Of a stretch of DNA of 64,000 bases, positions 23,130-32,557 are shown one piece after another; the stretch's first letter is position 1; every line of letters starts with the position of its first letter. The stretch is from Cornus controversa. Lineage: Eukaryota > Streptophyta > Magnoliopsida > Cornales > Cornaceae. The notes beneath the pieces were generated by a model. That model saw only the letters and a program-made list of their open reading frames with translations. It was not told the origin of the DNA and searched no databases. Location: positions 121,275,033 to 121,339,032 of the forward strand of contig CM048845.1 in the NCBI GenBank assembly GCA_026545225.1, in the 5' to 3' direction. The position numbers and the translations under genes are program-made.

Positions 23130-23760
23130 TAGTTGGAAGTATTCTTCTCTAATTCTACTTATTATTTGTCTCACACTTCATTCCTAACACAAATTCTTTC
23201 TATTTAAGAAAAACATAAATAATATTATAATTCTTATTTTTATAACTTTTCTAATTCTATTTATTTTTTATCTCACACTACTACATCCGTAACACACAAT
23301 CGATCTTTCTATTTTTAAAATTAAAAAAAATAAAAATAAAAATAATATTATAATTTTTATATGTAGATATTTTTATAATTCTATTTATTCCCTCTCTAAC
23401 TTCATTCCTAACACAAACTCCTAAAATATTATATTTTTTATTTCAATATATATATATACATATAGAAACATAATCTTTCTAATGAACTAATGAAATAACA
23501 CCACTTTTTAATTTTTTATAATGCATTATTAAAATTTTATAATATTATTTATTTCTATAAATAAAAATAAACATAACATTTTCTTATATCTTAAATAAGT
23601 ATTCTTTTCTAATTCTATTTATTCTCTATCTAACTTCATTCCTAACACAATCTCCAAAAATGTAACATTATTTAAATTATTATTATTTTTCTAATTTTTA
23701 TTTATCTCTCTAACTTCATTCCTAACATAAACTCTTAAAATATAATATTAATAATGAAAA
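23130..23760. repeat. Irregular AT-rich repeat family
   Basis: The phrase CTAATTCTATTTATT..CTCTAACTTCATTCCTAACA recurs about five times (near 23150, 23252, 23380, 23610, 23695) with variable spacers of 80-230 bp. No coding sequence. Confidence 0.7.
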
Positions 23761-24012
23761 AACACTACTAAGAAAACAAGAGAATGAAATTGAAAAATTG
23801 AACTAAATAATATTTAATGAACTTACTAATTTTATAATTTAGTTATTACTTATGTACCGGATAATAATTGATAAAAATAAAATAGATGATAAAATATATA
23901 TTTAAGTAAATTATTTTTTATTAAAAATTGAACTTTGAGATTCAAAATATTAACTTATAATTTTTTTTCAAATTAGATTTTACTCTTGCACGTGCTATTT
24001 TACTAGTATATA

Positions 24013-24357
24013 TGATGAAGCAAAATTCGCTGCGAGCTGGTCAAACGCCAACCTATAAAAGAGACAAGAGAGGAGTAATCGAAAGGGTACCGGCGTGGTG
24101 CCAGCCGACTACACTCCGACGATCAAGTCAGGAATCGAAAGGGTTTTAAAAGCTATAAAGAAACTCAGAGGGTATTAATTGCGTACCTGGTATATGGATC
24201 GTTTCTGTACTTATAGCGGTCAAGTGGAACTGCATCCTAGTAGGAGACTGGCTCTTGGAGATAGAGGAGTCCTGATTAAAGTAGATTCCTTATCCACGTC
24301 ACCTTGAACTCAACTTTCACGTTGTACGTTTTATAATTGGAGTCAAATACTCTATCA
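24013..24357 (-). repeat. LTR (3' LTR in element orientation)
   Basis: 345 bp, TGATGAAGCAAAATTCGCTG to CAAATACTCTATCA. On the minus strand it carries a TATA-like CTATAAGTA. The adjoining AATAGGGGGCATC (24370-24358, minus) is the polypurine tract. Confidence 0.93.
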
Positions 24358-24439
24358 GATGCCCCCTATTCATGAAGGTTGAAGTCAAATACTCTATCAG
24401 ATTTTAAACCGCTACAAGTTTTTTTCCTTTTTTTTTTTT

Positions 24440-25605
24440 TTTTTTGGCGCCCTTGGGCTTAGGCTCGACCGACCTCCCTCGTGCTTGGCCTCCCTCTCGC
24501 TTAGTCGCCTTCGAGGGATGGCTGCCTTTGCCCTTGGCAGCCCTCGAGGGCCGGCCTCCCTCGCGTTTGGCTGCCCTCAAGTTTGGTCGCCTTCGCACTT
24601 GGCCGCCCTCGAGTTTGGCCGCCTTCGCTATTGGCAGCCATCGAGGATCGGCCGCCTTAGTGCTTGGCCGCCCTCGCACTTGGCCGCCTTCGCGCTAGGC
24701 TACCCTCGTGCTTGGCCGCCCTCGCACTTGGCCTCCCTCGAGCTCGGCCGCCTTCGAGCTTGGCCGCCCTCGTGCTTGGCCACCCTCGTGCTTGGTCGCC
24801 TTCGCTCTTGGCAACCCTCGAGGGTAAGCCGCCTTCGCACTTGGCCGCCCTCGCACTTGGCCGCCTTCAAGCTTGGCTGCCATCGTGCTTGACCGCCTTC
24901 AAGGGCTGACTGCCTTCGCACTTGGTCGCCCTAGAGGGTCGGCCTCCCTCGCGTTTGGCTGCCCTTGAGCTTGGCTGTCTTCGCGCTTGCCCTCGTGCTT
25001 GGCCGCCTTCGCTCTTGGCAGCCCTCGAAGGTAAGCCGCCTTCGCACTTGGCCGCCCTCGCACTTGGCCGCCTTTGCGCTTGGCTGCCCTCTTGCTTGGC
25101 CGCCCTCGAGGGCTGACCGCCTTCGCACTTGGTCGCCCTCAAGGGCTAGCCTCCCTCGCGTTTGGCCACTTTCGAATTTGGCTGCCCTCGAGCTTGGTCA
25201 CCTTCGCATTTGGCCTCCCTCGAGGGTCGGCCTCCCTCGCTCTTGGTCGCCCTCGTGCTTGGCTGCCCTCGAGCTTGGCTGCCTTCGCGCTTAGCCGCCC
25301 TCCCGTTTGGCCGCCCTCAAGGGCCGGCCTCCCTCGCTCTTGGCCACCCTCGTGCTTGGTTGCCTCGAGCTTGGCCGCCTTCGCGCTTGGCTGCCCTCGT
25401 GCTTGGCCGGCCTCAAGCTTGGCAGCCCTTGAGGATCGGCCGCCTTCGCGCTTGGCCGCCCTCACACTTGGCCACCTTCGCACTTGGCTACCCTCGTGCT
25501 TAGCCTCCCTCGAGCTCGGCCGCCTTCTCGTTTGGCCGCCCTCGTGCTTGGTCGCCCTCGCACTTGGCAGCCTTCGCTCAGGTCTGCCCTCGATAGAGTA
25601 TTTTC
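24440..25605. repeat. 15-bp GC-rich minisatellite
   Basis: About 75 diverged copies of GCTTGGCCGCCCTCG. The period is a multiple of three with few stops, so long Ala/Pro/Arg/Leu-rich ORFs exist on both strands in several frames; these are artefacts of the repeat. It lies between the polypurine tract and the 96-bp array, in DNA that is otherwise AT-rich. Confidence 0.95.
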
Positions 25606-25910
25606 GGACCAAGGCGAGTGGCCTGATATGGATTTTTCCCGCTTACAATTGAAAAGGGGATGAGAACGAGGGCTCCGACTGATGTACTTCTTATCATCAT
25701 TTTTTTATTTATATATCGCTTTCTACTGTAGTATTTTTTCTCTATAGTTTATGCTAATGATCTTGTAACGCCTTTCATGGATAAATAACTATTATCTCTG
25801 TAAAAGGCTTTCATAGAATCTTTTCGTGGAGTCTTTCACTGTTGGATAACTCCCTTTTGCCGGCCATGCTCTGGGATTAATTCATGCGCCTCATTTTTAT
25901 AAAAGGCCCT
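25606..25910. other. Gypsy 3' internal spacer
   Basis: AT-rich non-coding piece of the element between the two repeat arrays. A similar position in the 52798 element is filled by the antisense gene, which is missing here. Confidence 0.5.
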
Positions 25911-26775
25911 CCTTGGAGGTGTATCCCCGTAGGGTTCTTTATACAATGTTCTCGGGATTAACTCATTCCGCTTTTTTCATCAAAGGCCCTCCTTGGAGGT
26001 GTATGCCCGTAGGGTTGTGCCCACGTAGGGTTCTTTATACAATGTTCTCGAGATTAACTCATCCCGCCTTTTTCATCAAAGGCCCTCCTTGGAGGTGTGT
26101 CCCCGTAGGGTTGTGCCCACGTAGGGTTCTTTATACCATGTTCTCGGGATTAACTCATCCCGCCTTTTTCATCAAAGGCCCTCCTTAAAGGTGTGTCCCC
26201 GTATGGTTGTGCCTACGTAAGGCCATTTTAACAATGTTCTCAGAATTAATTCATCCCGCCTTTTCAATCAAAGGCTTTCCTTGGAGGTGTACCCCCGTAG
26301 GGTTCTTTATACAATGTTCTCGAGATTAACTCATCCCGCCTTTTTCATGAAAGGCCCTCCTTGGAGGTGTGTCCCCGTAGGGTTGTGCCCACGTAGGGTT
26401 CTTTATACCATGTTCTCGGGATTAACTCATCCCGCCTTTTTCATCAAAGGCCCTCCTTAAAGGTGTGTCCCCGTATGGTTGTGCCTACGTAAGGCCATTT
26501 TAACAATGTTCTCAGAATTAATTCATCCCGCCTTTTCAATCAAAGGCTTTCCTTGGAGGTGTACCCCCGTAGGGTTCTTTATACAATGTTCTCGGGATTA
26601 ACTCATCCCGCCTTTTTCATGAAAGGCCCTCCTTGGAGGTGTGTCCCTGTAGGGTTGTGCCCACATAGGGTTCTTTATACAATGTTCTCGGGATTAACTC
26701 ATCCCGCCTTTTTCATCAAAGGCCCTCCTTGGAGGTGTGTCCCTGTAGGGTTGTGCCTACATAAGGCCATTTATC
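25911..26775. repeat. 96-bp satellite-like array with a 272-bp higher-order unit
   Basis: Monomers begin GTTCTCGGGATTAACTCATC at 25948, 26044, 26140, 26236, 26316, 26412, 26508, 26588 and 26684. Spacings are 96 bp except two of 80 bp, which lack a 16-bp piece (near GTTGTGCCCACGTAGG). The order 96-96-80 occurs twice, giving a 272-bp higher-order repeat. Related to the 97-bp array at 55925-56615. Confidence 0.95.
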
Positions 26776-27129
26776 TTTTGTTTTAGTTATAACAACATAT
26801 TTTGAAACAAAAATGATTGCTATTGATATTTCAGTAACAAAAAGAGAATTATTCAAGCAAGAACCTCGGAACTATCATCATAAAGCTCGATATTAAACTG
26901 AGTTTCAGCTGAAATTATTAAAGTAAATGCAACTTTTAAAAGAAAGTCTTACTAGTGGCACTTCCTCAGATGCTCAGCATTCCAAGGATGGGCTAACTGT
27001 CTCCCTTCTAACATCTCTAGTCAATATGCCCCCTGTCTCCTCCAAGTCTACTGGAGATAACTCTGATTTCCCCTAATAAATAATTTTTTCGAGTGTTGTC
27101 ATCTTTACCATCCCCATCCCATGGGCGGT
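26776..27129 (-). pseudogene. Pol C-terminal remnant fused to the gag end
   Basis: On the minus strand, after the gag tail (GEIRVIS near 27050), the sequence jumps to one like the end of the 52798 element's pol (GRQLAHPWNAEHLRK type, near 26990-26940). This marks the internal deletion that removed most of pol. The remainder to 26776 is non-coding. Confidence 0.55.
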
Positions 27130-28665
27130 TCTGTGTTCCCCTCTCATCTCCAGCTACATATCTTTGTAGTTGGCCCCTTCAAATTAAACTTTCAATCTGC
27201 CTTTTCAAATCTATGCACTAATCTGTATTGTGGCCATGGTCGCGATGGAACCTACAATACTTGTCGCGGGATCTCTTGGATGGATTGGTTCTTAGTTTTG
27301 GGGGTCATTCAATAGCCGGGTCATCTTGGATGTAGAAAAGGATTTGGCTTATTGACGTGTTTAAGGGGGTAAATGTGTTGAATTCCTTATCACGACGCGA
27401 TGCTTTATCGGTCTGCTCTCGTGACATTCTGCTATACTTGGGGTCTCTATCTTCCTCACTGGACTGTCCCCCCTTTTCCTATCTGCCTTTCTCGCATCAA
27501 GGGCATCCTCTGCGTTCATGTACTTTTGGGCTTTCACGAGTAGTTCAGACATACTTTCTGGAGGGTGCTTGGAAATTGAGTACAAGAACTTTGAAGGCAA
27601 TAGCCCCCCCATAAATGCGGTAACTGCCATCTTGTCGTCCAGAGCATTGACCTGCAATATCTCCCTGTTAAACCGGTTAATGAAGTCTCATAATGACTCT
27701 CCTTTGGTCTGTCTTATGTTCAGGAGATAGGTGGCGGGCTTTCTGTGCCTTCAGGCGGCAATAAAATTGCCTACGAATAATTGACTTAGTTCTTTGAAGG
27801 AACGTACAGATGCTGACTTCAAGTTGTTAAACCATGACCGAGCAGATTTCTTCAATGTAGTAGGAAAAGCTCTATATAGGATTTCATTTGGTATTCCTTG
27901 GAGGTGCATCAGAGCCTTATAAGTCTCCAGATGATCTAGCGGGTCCTGGGTCCCATCAAAACTTTCAAGGGTAGGCATCTTGAACTTGTTACGTAAAGGA
28001 CAGGTCATTACCTCATTAGAGAAAGGTAGATTGGTTTGCTGAACCAGATCTTCTACTGTAGCATGGCCTTTCCCTTTTATGGCATGAGCCATGCTTTCTA
28101 TTTTGGCTCTGAGATCCTGCATCTCCAAGTCATAATAGGCAGCCTCTCCTGGGTGCCCTGAGTCTCCGAAGGTCTTAGCTCCAAACCCCGAATCCCCTTG
28201 GGTACGGGGGCTCTCCAGTGGTATTAGATGAGTCAGATTTGTTTTTTCTCGATCGCTTCTTACGTGGCTCTGGGCCACATCTTCTGCTAGTACCCCACTA
28301 CCCCGCACTGCACCATCCCTATCTAAATCAACTGGCATAAGATGGCTCTGCGATGGCACTGGCTCCACAGAAGTAAGGCGCTGCAGGATTGTCGCATTTT
28401 GCTGGAGTAACTGGGCCAGACTTTGGTTCAAGTGCTGGACTTGATATTCCAACGCTGCAACTCGCTCCTGGTCGATTGGGACTCGGAGCGTGCCCCGGGA
28501 AAGTCTCCTTGGCCAGGAGGCTGCATGCTCCTCTCTCCTGTTATCGGGATATTGTGATTGGAGCGACCCGGGGATGCGGCAGGAGGGTCTTGCCCCGCGA
28601 GGGGGTCCTCCCCAGCAGGAAAGTCTTGTATGGCGGCGGTCTCTAGCAGATCGCAGGTGCATCAT
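27130..28665 (-). pseudogene. Ty3/Gypsy gag polyprotein with premature stops
   Basis: The frame opens at 28665. A region RVAALEYQVQHLNQSLAQLL looks coiled-coil. Then come the capsid-like gag signature (FKMPTLESFDGTQDPLDHLE, then SWFNNLKSASVRSFKELSQ) and a continued match in the same frame to INRFNREILQVNALDDKMAV and HPPESMSELLVKAQKYMNAE. A CRFHRDHGHNTD zinc-binding-like motif follows near 27240. Two in-frame TGA codons (near 27752 and 27694) fall where the gag family has Arg, consistent with CGA to TGA change. The 3' part (below 27361) has further breaks. It would form the virus-like particle if intact. Confidence 0.85.
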
Positions 28666-28716
28666 GCTTCTTTTTACACTTTTTAGGTAAGATGAGAGTA
28701 TAGTTCGTGGGTTCGT

Positions 28717-28734
28717 TTCCCACAGACGGCGCCA
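28717..28734 (-). promoter_or_regulatory. Primer-binding site of the gag-only Gypsy
   Basis: Minus strand TGGCGCCGTCTGTGGGAA, two bases inside the LTR, as in many plant Gypsy elements. It fixes the minus-strand orientation. Confidence 0.8.
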
Positions 28735-28736
28735 AC

Positions 28737-29081
28737 TGATAAAGCAAAATCCGCTGCGAGCTGGTCAAACGCCAACCTATAAAAGAGACAAGAGAGGAGT
28801 AATCGAAAGGGTACCGGCGTGGTGCCAGCCGACTACACTCCGACGATCAAGTCAGGAATCGAAAGGGTTTTAAAAGTTGTAAAGAAACTCAGAGGGTATT
28901 AATTGCGTACTTGGTATATGGATCGTTTCTGTACTTATAGCGGTCAAGTGGAACTGCATCCTAGTAGGAGACTGGCTCTTGGAGATAGAGGAGTCCTGAT
29001 TAAAGTAGATATCTTCTCCACGTCACCTTGAACTCAACCTTCACGTTGTACGTTTTATAATTGGAGTCAAATACTCTATCA
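28737..29081 (-). repeat. LTR (5' LTR in element orientation)
   Basis: 345 bp, TGATAAAGCAAAATCCGCTG to CAAATACTCTATCA. It differs from the other LTR at about nine bases. A (TA)n tract (29082-29109) adjoins it and includes the ATATA target duplication. Confidence 0.93.
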
Positions 29082-29109
29082 ATATATATATATATATATA
29101 TATATATAT

Positions 29110-29439
29110 CTGTGTTCCTTGCTTTCTCATAATTGGAACTTCATTCCAAAGTAAACTACTGAGTAAGTGTGAGAAATCAAAATCCAAACCAAATCAATTA
29201 TTGATGGACAAAATGATGAGCATAACGTACAATTCTAGACAGCTACGAGTGGCCGATCTCGGATCGACTGGATTATTTCTAGTTCTAGGAACCAGAAGAG
29301 GATTGAAAAGCACAAGAGCACCGTGTTCCAAACCAATGTTCCTTCGACCTTCCCGTTTTTCGTCGGTGTCAACCCCCAACATCGTCATCGTGCTCGACTG
29401 CAAGTACTTTTGTTAATTAAAAATAATAATAATAATAAT
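29110..29439. other. Spacer with an unrecognised, GC-balanced stretch
   Basis: About 29215-29410 is clearly richer in G+C than its surroundings and open on both strands (plus strand ADLGSTGLFLVLGTRRGLKS; minus strand GLEHGALVLFNPLLVPRTRN). It could be an inserted organelle or gene fragment. I cannot assign it. Confidence 0.35.
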
Positions 29440-30786
29440 AAGAAAAATTACACTGACCTCCCCTCTAAATAGGTGAAATAATAGATACCTTCCCTGTAGT
29501 TTTAAAAATAACACTGACCTCCCTTGTCAGTGTACCTTTTGTAACATTGACCTCCCTTGTCAGTGGTGCAGGTATGAGAATTGATGATGTCATTGTATAT
29601 TTGAACTAAAAATTCTAAAATGCCCCTAAAATGTATGAAAGGACTGAAATACCCTCATTTAATATATTATTTGTGGACAATTTTACTTCAACTATTCATT
29701 ATCATCTTCCCCAAACAAATACAGCACTGCATATACATAAATATATATATATATATATACATACAGAGAGAGATAATTTGAAGGTTCTACATCAAATTGT
29801 AATTATTTGTATTTAATTATATATATGTATGTATATACATATACATATATATATATATATATACATACACAAATAGAGAAAAAGATAGTTTGGGAATATA
29901 TATATATATATACAGAGAGAGATAATTTGGGACTTCTACAATCACGGGTGAGTCTGAATTCTTCAAGAATTTCAATAATCCACACTTGAAGATGAGATTT
30001 TTGAACCAAATTCTTGATTTTGCACCAAATTCTAGTTTTTATTTCCTTTTATGATTACTCATCATTATAAAAACAAAATGGAAATAATATAGAAACCCAA
30101 GACAACACATCTAGGAAAACTAATAGTGATTCACAATAAATAGTAACCAAAATCGGGATTGTCCTGAGGATTTAATTTGCATTTTTTCATCAATTCCAGT
30201 AAACACACATGTAAATTGTGTATCTATCTCTTTTTACACACACATATCTTGCCTTTTCAGACAATTGCCCCTCTCATTATCCCTTATCTCTCATTCACAC
30301 CTAACTCCAATCAAAACCCACCATCGAATTCCAATTTAGCATCTAAAAAGGAAGTCAAATTCAAATTAATTTTGATGGAGATACCCACAGATCAAAGCAA
30401 AGTGATATACAGAGTTTCGAAATCGATCGGTATTTTTTGCGTCAAGCCCTTGCGACATGAAGAACTCAATGAGTACTGTAGCTCTTGTCGTCAAATCATC
30501 ATCGTTTCACAAGACTCACAGCTCTCAGTTGATCGGTGATGCAAATTGATTTGCCGGAGAGAACTGATCGAACTCGCTTCAGGCTTCGGGCTTCGAGTTT
30601 GGATTCACATCGAATCAGGGGCTGTGATCGGCATGGATGTTGCAATAGTGACATTTAGGTTGTGGCGGCGATGGTGGCGGCGAAGTAGCAGCTGGATCGT
30701 CCTTCCTAATTTTTCGATTCCAACAATTTCAGACGTTACTGCAATAGCTATTTTCTATATGTGTGTATATAATCATATATATTGGT

Positions 30787-30834
<48 letters not shown>

Positions 30835-30903
30835 TCATTGAAGCTGAGACGGCGTATGAGACCTTCGCCGGAAACTGTTACGGCACAACCCAAATCTTGA
30901 TGG

Positions 30904-30939
<36 letters not shown>

Positions 30940-31159
30940 AAGATGATGAACAGTGGGTTAATGTGATAAAGCTAGTTTGGTAATTTAACAATACAAAAAT
31001 TTTTTAAATAAAAAATATTAAATCGTACATCGACATATTTGTCATTTTATCATTTTGTAGGGTTGACAATTCTGACAGGGGAGGTCAGTGTTATTTTTGA
31101 AACAAAAGGGGTATCTGTTATTTCACCTATTTAGAGGGAAGGTCAATATAATTTTTCTT
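29440..31159. mobile_element. Pack-MULE-like element
   Basis: Terminal inverted repeats of about 90 bp: the left AAGAAAAATTACACTGACCT.. matches the complement of the right ..AGGTCAATATAATTTTTCTT, continuing through AATAGGTGAAATAA and AATAACACTGACCTCC. AATAATAAT stands on both sides (29431-29439, 31160-31168), though inside an AAT-rich tract. The interior has a G+C-richer plus-strand stretch (about 30375-30720) unlike the AT-rich surroundings, plus several (TA)n tracts. No transposase was seen. Long inverted ends with a captured-looking piece fit a Pack-MULE. Confidence 0.65.
30375..30539 (+). pseudogene. Possible captured coding fragment in the Pack-MULE-like element
   Basis: Starts at an ATG (MEIPTDQSKVIYRVSKSIGI, then CVKPLRHEELNEYCSSCRQ) and ends at TGA 30537-30539, with coding-like composition. 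Richer sequence including GGCGGCGATGGTGGCGGCG-type tracts follows to 30720. Parent gene not recognised. Confidence 0.35.
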
Positions 31160-31194
31160 AATAATAATAACAAAAGAGATAATCGATTATTGAC

Positions 31195-31477
31195 ATAGGC
31201 CCCGAAAGCCTTTTTTGCTATGAGATAATCGATTGCACAATCAGATGAAAAATTGATGGATGAGAGTGATAGTATATATTAAAAAAGATATATTTAGAAG
31301 CATAAATAATGAAGCTATTATGGAACATTGGTCGGGGAAAATTATAAGCATACTAAAAAAAATATTACCAATGATTGTTAAAGTTGTTTTATTTATCATG
31401 ATGGTTTGAAAATATATATATATATCGTCTTGTTTAAGTCGGCTGATCCCTTCAAATAATTTTCTGGATCCTGTACT
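31195..31477. other. Distal 5' flank of MATE-3
   Basis: Homologous to 15286-15551 upstream of MATE-2 (gcctttttttgctat..gataatcgattgcacaatc onward). Homology resumes after the hAT element. Confidence 0.75.
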
Positions 31478-32399
31478 TAGGGGCGGAGCCAGAAAATTTT
31501 CTTCGGGGGGGTCAAATTTACATTATGTAATTAAAATTTGAAAATACTAACAACCAATTGTAATATAAATTTTTAAAATTTTAGTTATAGTGTATATATG
31601 TTGAGAAATTTGTTTAGGAAAAAAAATTTCAAAATTGTGAAAAATGTAACTTAAATAATTAGATAGAAAATTGATGTGAGAATAAAAAAAATTGAGAAGA
31701 TGAAACGATAAGTTATAACGAAAAAGTGAAGAGGTAAAGAAAAAAAAAATTAGAGAACCAAGTTTTCTTCAATAATTAATTGTTTCAGTTTTTCAAAAAT
31801 CCAATTTTTAGAAAAAGATTTTGAGTAATTTGATTCCACTTCGAAAAGATATATTCGATTAAAAAAAAAAAATTTTAACTAAACAAAATCTCACAAGTTT
31901 TAACAAAACAAGATTATTTTTTTAGTGGCTTATACATAAATTAGTCATAGAATTTGTTATTTGTTAGTAAATGACCATTAAAAGTTTTAGTATATATGAT
32001 CATTGTTGTTTATAATTTCACAATACTTGTTTTTCCTCCTTTCAATTACATGTGTATATGTAAATAAAATAACGATTTGTTGTGATAAGAATTACAATAT
32101 TAATGAACTTAAATTTTTATTTCATAATATTTGAGCGTTCAAAAGTATAGCTACAAAGTCTAAGTTTAATTTTTTTTATATAATTTTAAAGGAGACACAA
32201 GCTAAATTTATTTTCAAATTTCCTATTTGAGGTTAATATATGATTTTTTTTGAAAAGATTTGGGGGGGCCAAATTAAAATTTTTAATAAATTTTAAGGTA
32301 CTATTTAAAATTAATTATTTTTTTTTGGGGTATTAAAAAAAATTTTAAAAATTTTGGGGGGGCCATGGCCCCCCCCTAGCCCCCCCGGCTCCGCCCCTG
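31478..32399. mobile_element. hAT-type element just upstream of MATE-3
   Basis: 922 bp with ends TAGGGGCGGAGCC / GGCTCCGCCCCTG and an exact 8-bp duplication CCTGTACT (31470-31477, 32400-32407). The paralogous flanks at 15551 and 62474 have the empty site. The CAGGGGCGGAGCC terminus and 8-bp duplication are typical of hAT. The right end has runs of G/C around GGGGGCCATGGCCCCC. No transposase ORF, so non-autonomous. It ends 63 bp before the TATA-like box and 158 bp before the MATE-3 start. Confidence 0.93.
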
Positions 32400-32462
32400 C
32401 CTGTACTATTGTTATTTCTTCTGTAACTCACCATAATGAGATCCAACCATATTGTTTTAAAC

Positions 32463-32474
32463 AATAAATATATA
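32463..32474 (+). promoter_or_regulatory. TATA-like element of MATE-3
   Basis: AATAAATATATA about 84 bp before the start codon, conserved with MATE-2 and MATE-4. The hAT element lies directly upstream. Confidence 0.45.
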
Positions 32475-32557
32475 GGTGATTTAAGCAGCCATCTGCTTTT
32501 ATGTCCTCTATTAATTGGTCTTTTCTTGTGTATGGTTAAAGGAAAGAAGATAGAGAA

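Larger units (their letters stand above)
20557..24006 (+). mobile_element. Candidate non-autonomous Helitron
   Basis: The left end TTATACTATTATTAAATG resembles the TCTATACTATTATTAAA start of many plant Helitrons. The right end has a GCACGTGC palindrome (23988-23995) seven bases before CTAG (24003-24006), followed by T, as Helitrons insert between A and T. There is no Rep/helicase ORF. The interior is AT-rich but includes exon-like pieces (21107-21186; 21955-22094 on the minus strand), which fits gene-fragment capture. The first bases depart from the TC consensus and the hairpin is short, so this is a proposal. Confidence 0.35.
24013..29081 (-). mobile_element. Gag-only Ty3/Gypsy (Tat-like) LTR retrotransposon, non-autonomous
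   Basis: A 5069-bp element with two 345-bp LTRs (TGATGAAG...CTATCA), flanked by ATATA on both sides (24008-24012, 29082-29086). The LTRs differ at about nine positions by eye, so insertion is recent. It reads on the minus strand: primer site at 28717-28734, gag at 28665-27130, a short remnant of the pol C terminus (about 27010-26935), a 96-bp repeat array, a 15-bp minisatellite, then the polypurine tract at 24358-24370. Protease, reverse transcriptase, RNase H and most of integrase are missing. It is related to the element at 52798 by LTR and by the 96/97-bp array, which probably makes it a deletion derivative of that lineage. Confidence 0.92.

Noticed and set aside
24444-25652. Many long overlapping ORFs on both strands, Ala/Arg/Pro/Leu-rich
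   Set aside because: They are produced by the 15-bp GC-rich minisatellite, whose period is a multiple of three with few stop codons.
25913-26786. Repeat-containing ORFs with MFSGLTHPAFFIKGPPW-type repeats
   Set aside because: Translation of the 96-bp satellite-like array inside a Gypsy 3' untranslated region.
29201-29416. A small gene in the GC-balanced stretch
   Set aside because: Open on both strands, no recognised domain, no splice or promoter context; kept only as an observation.
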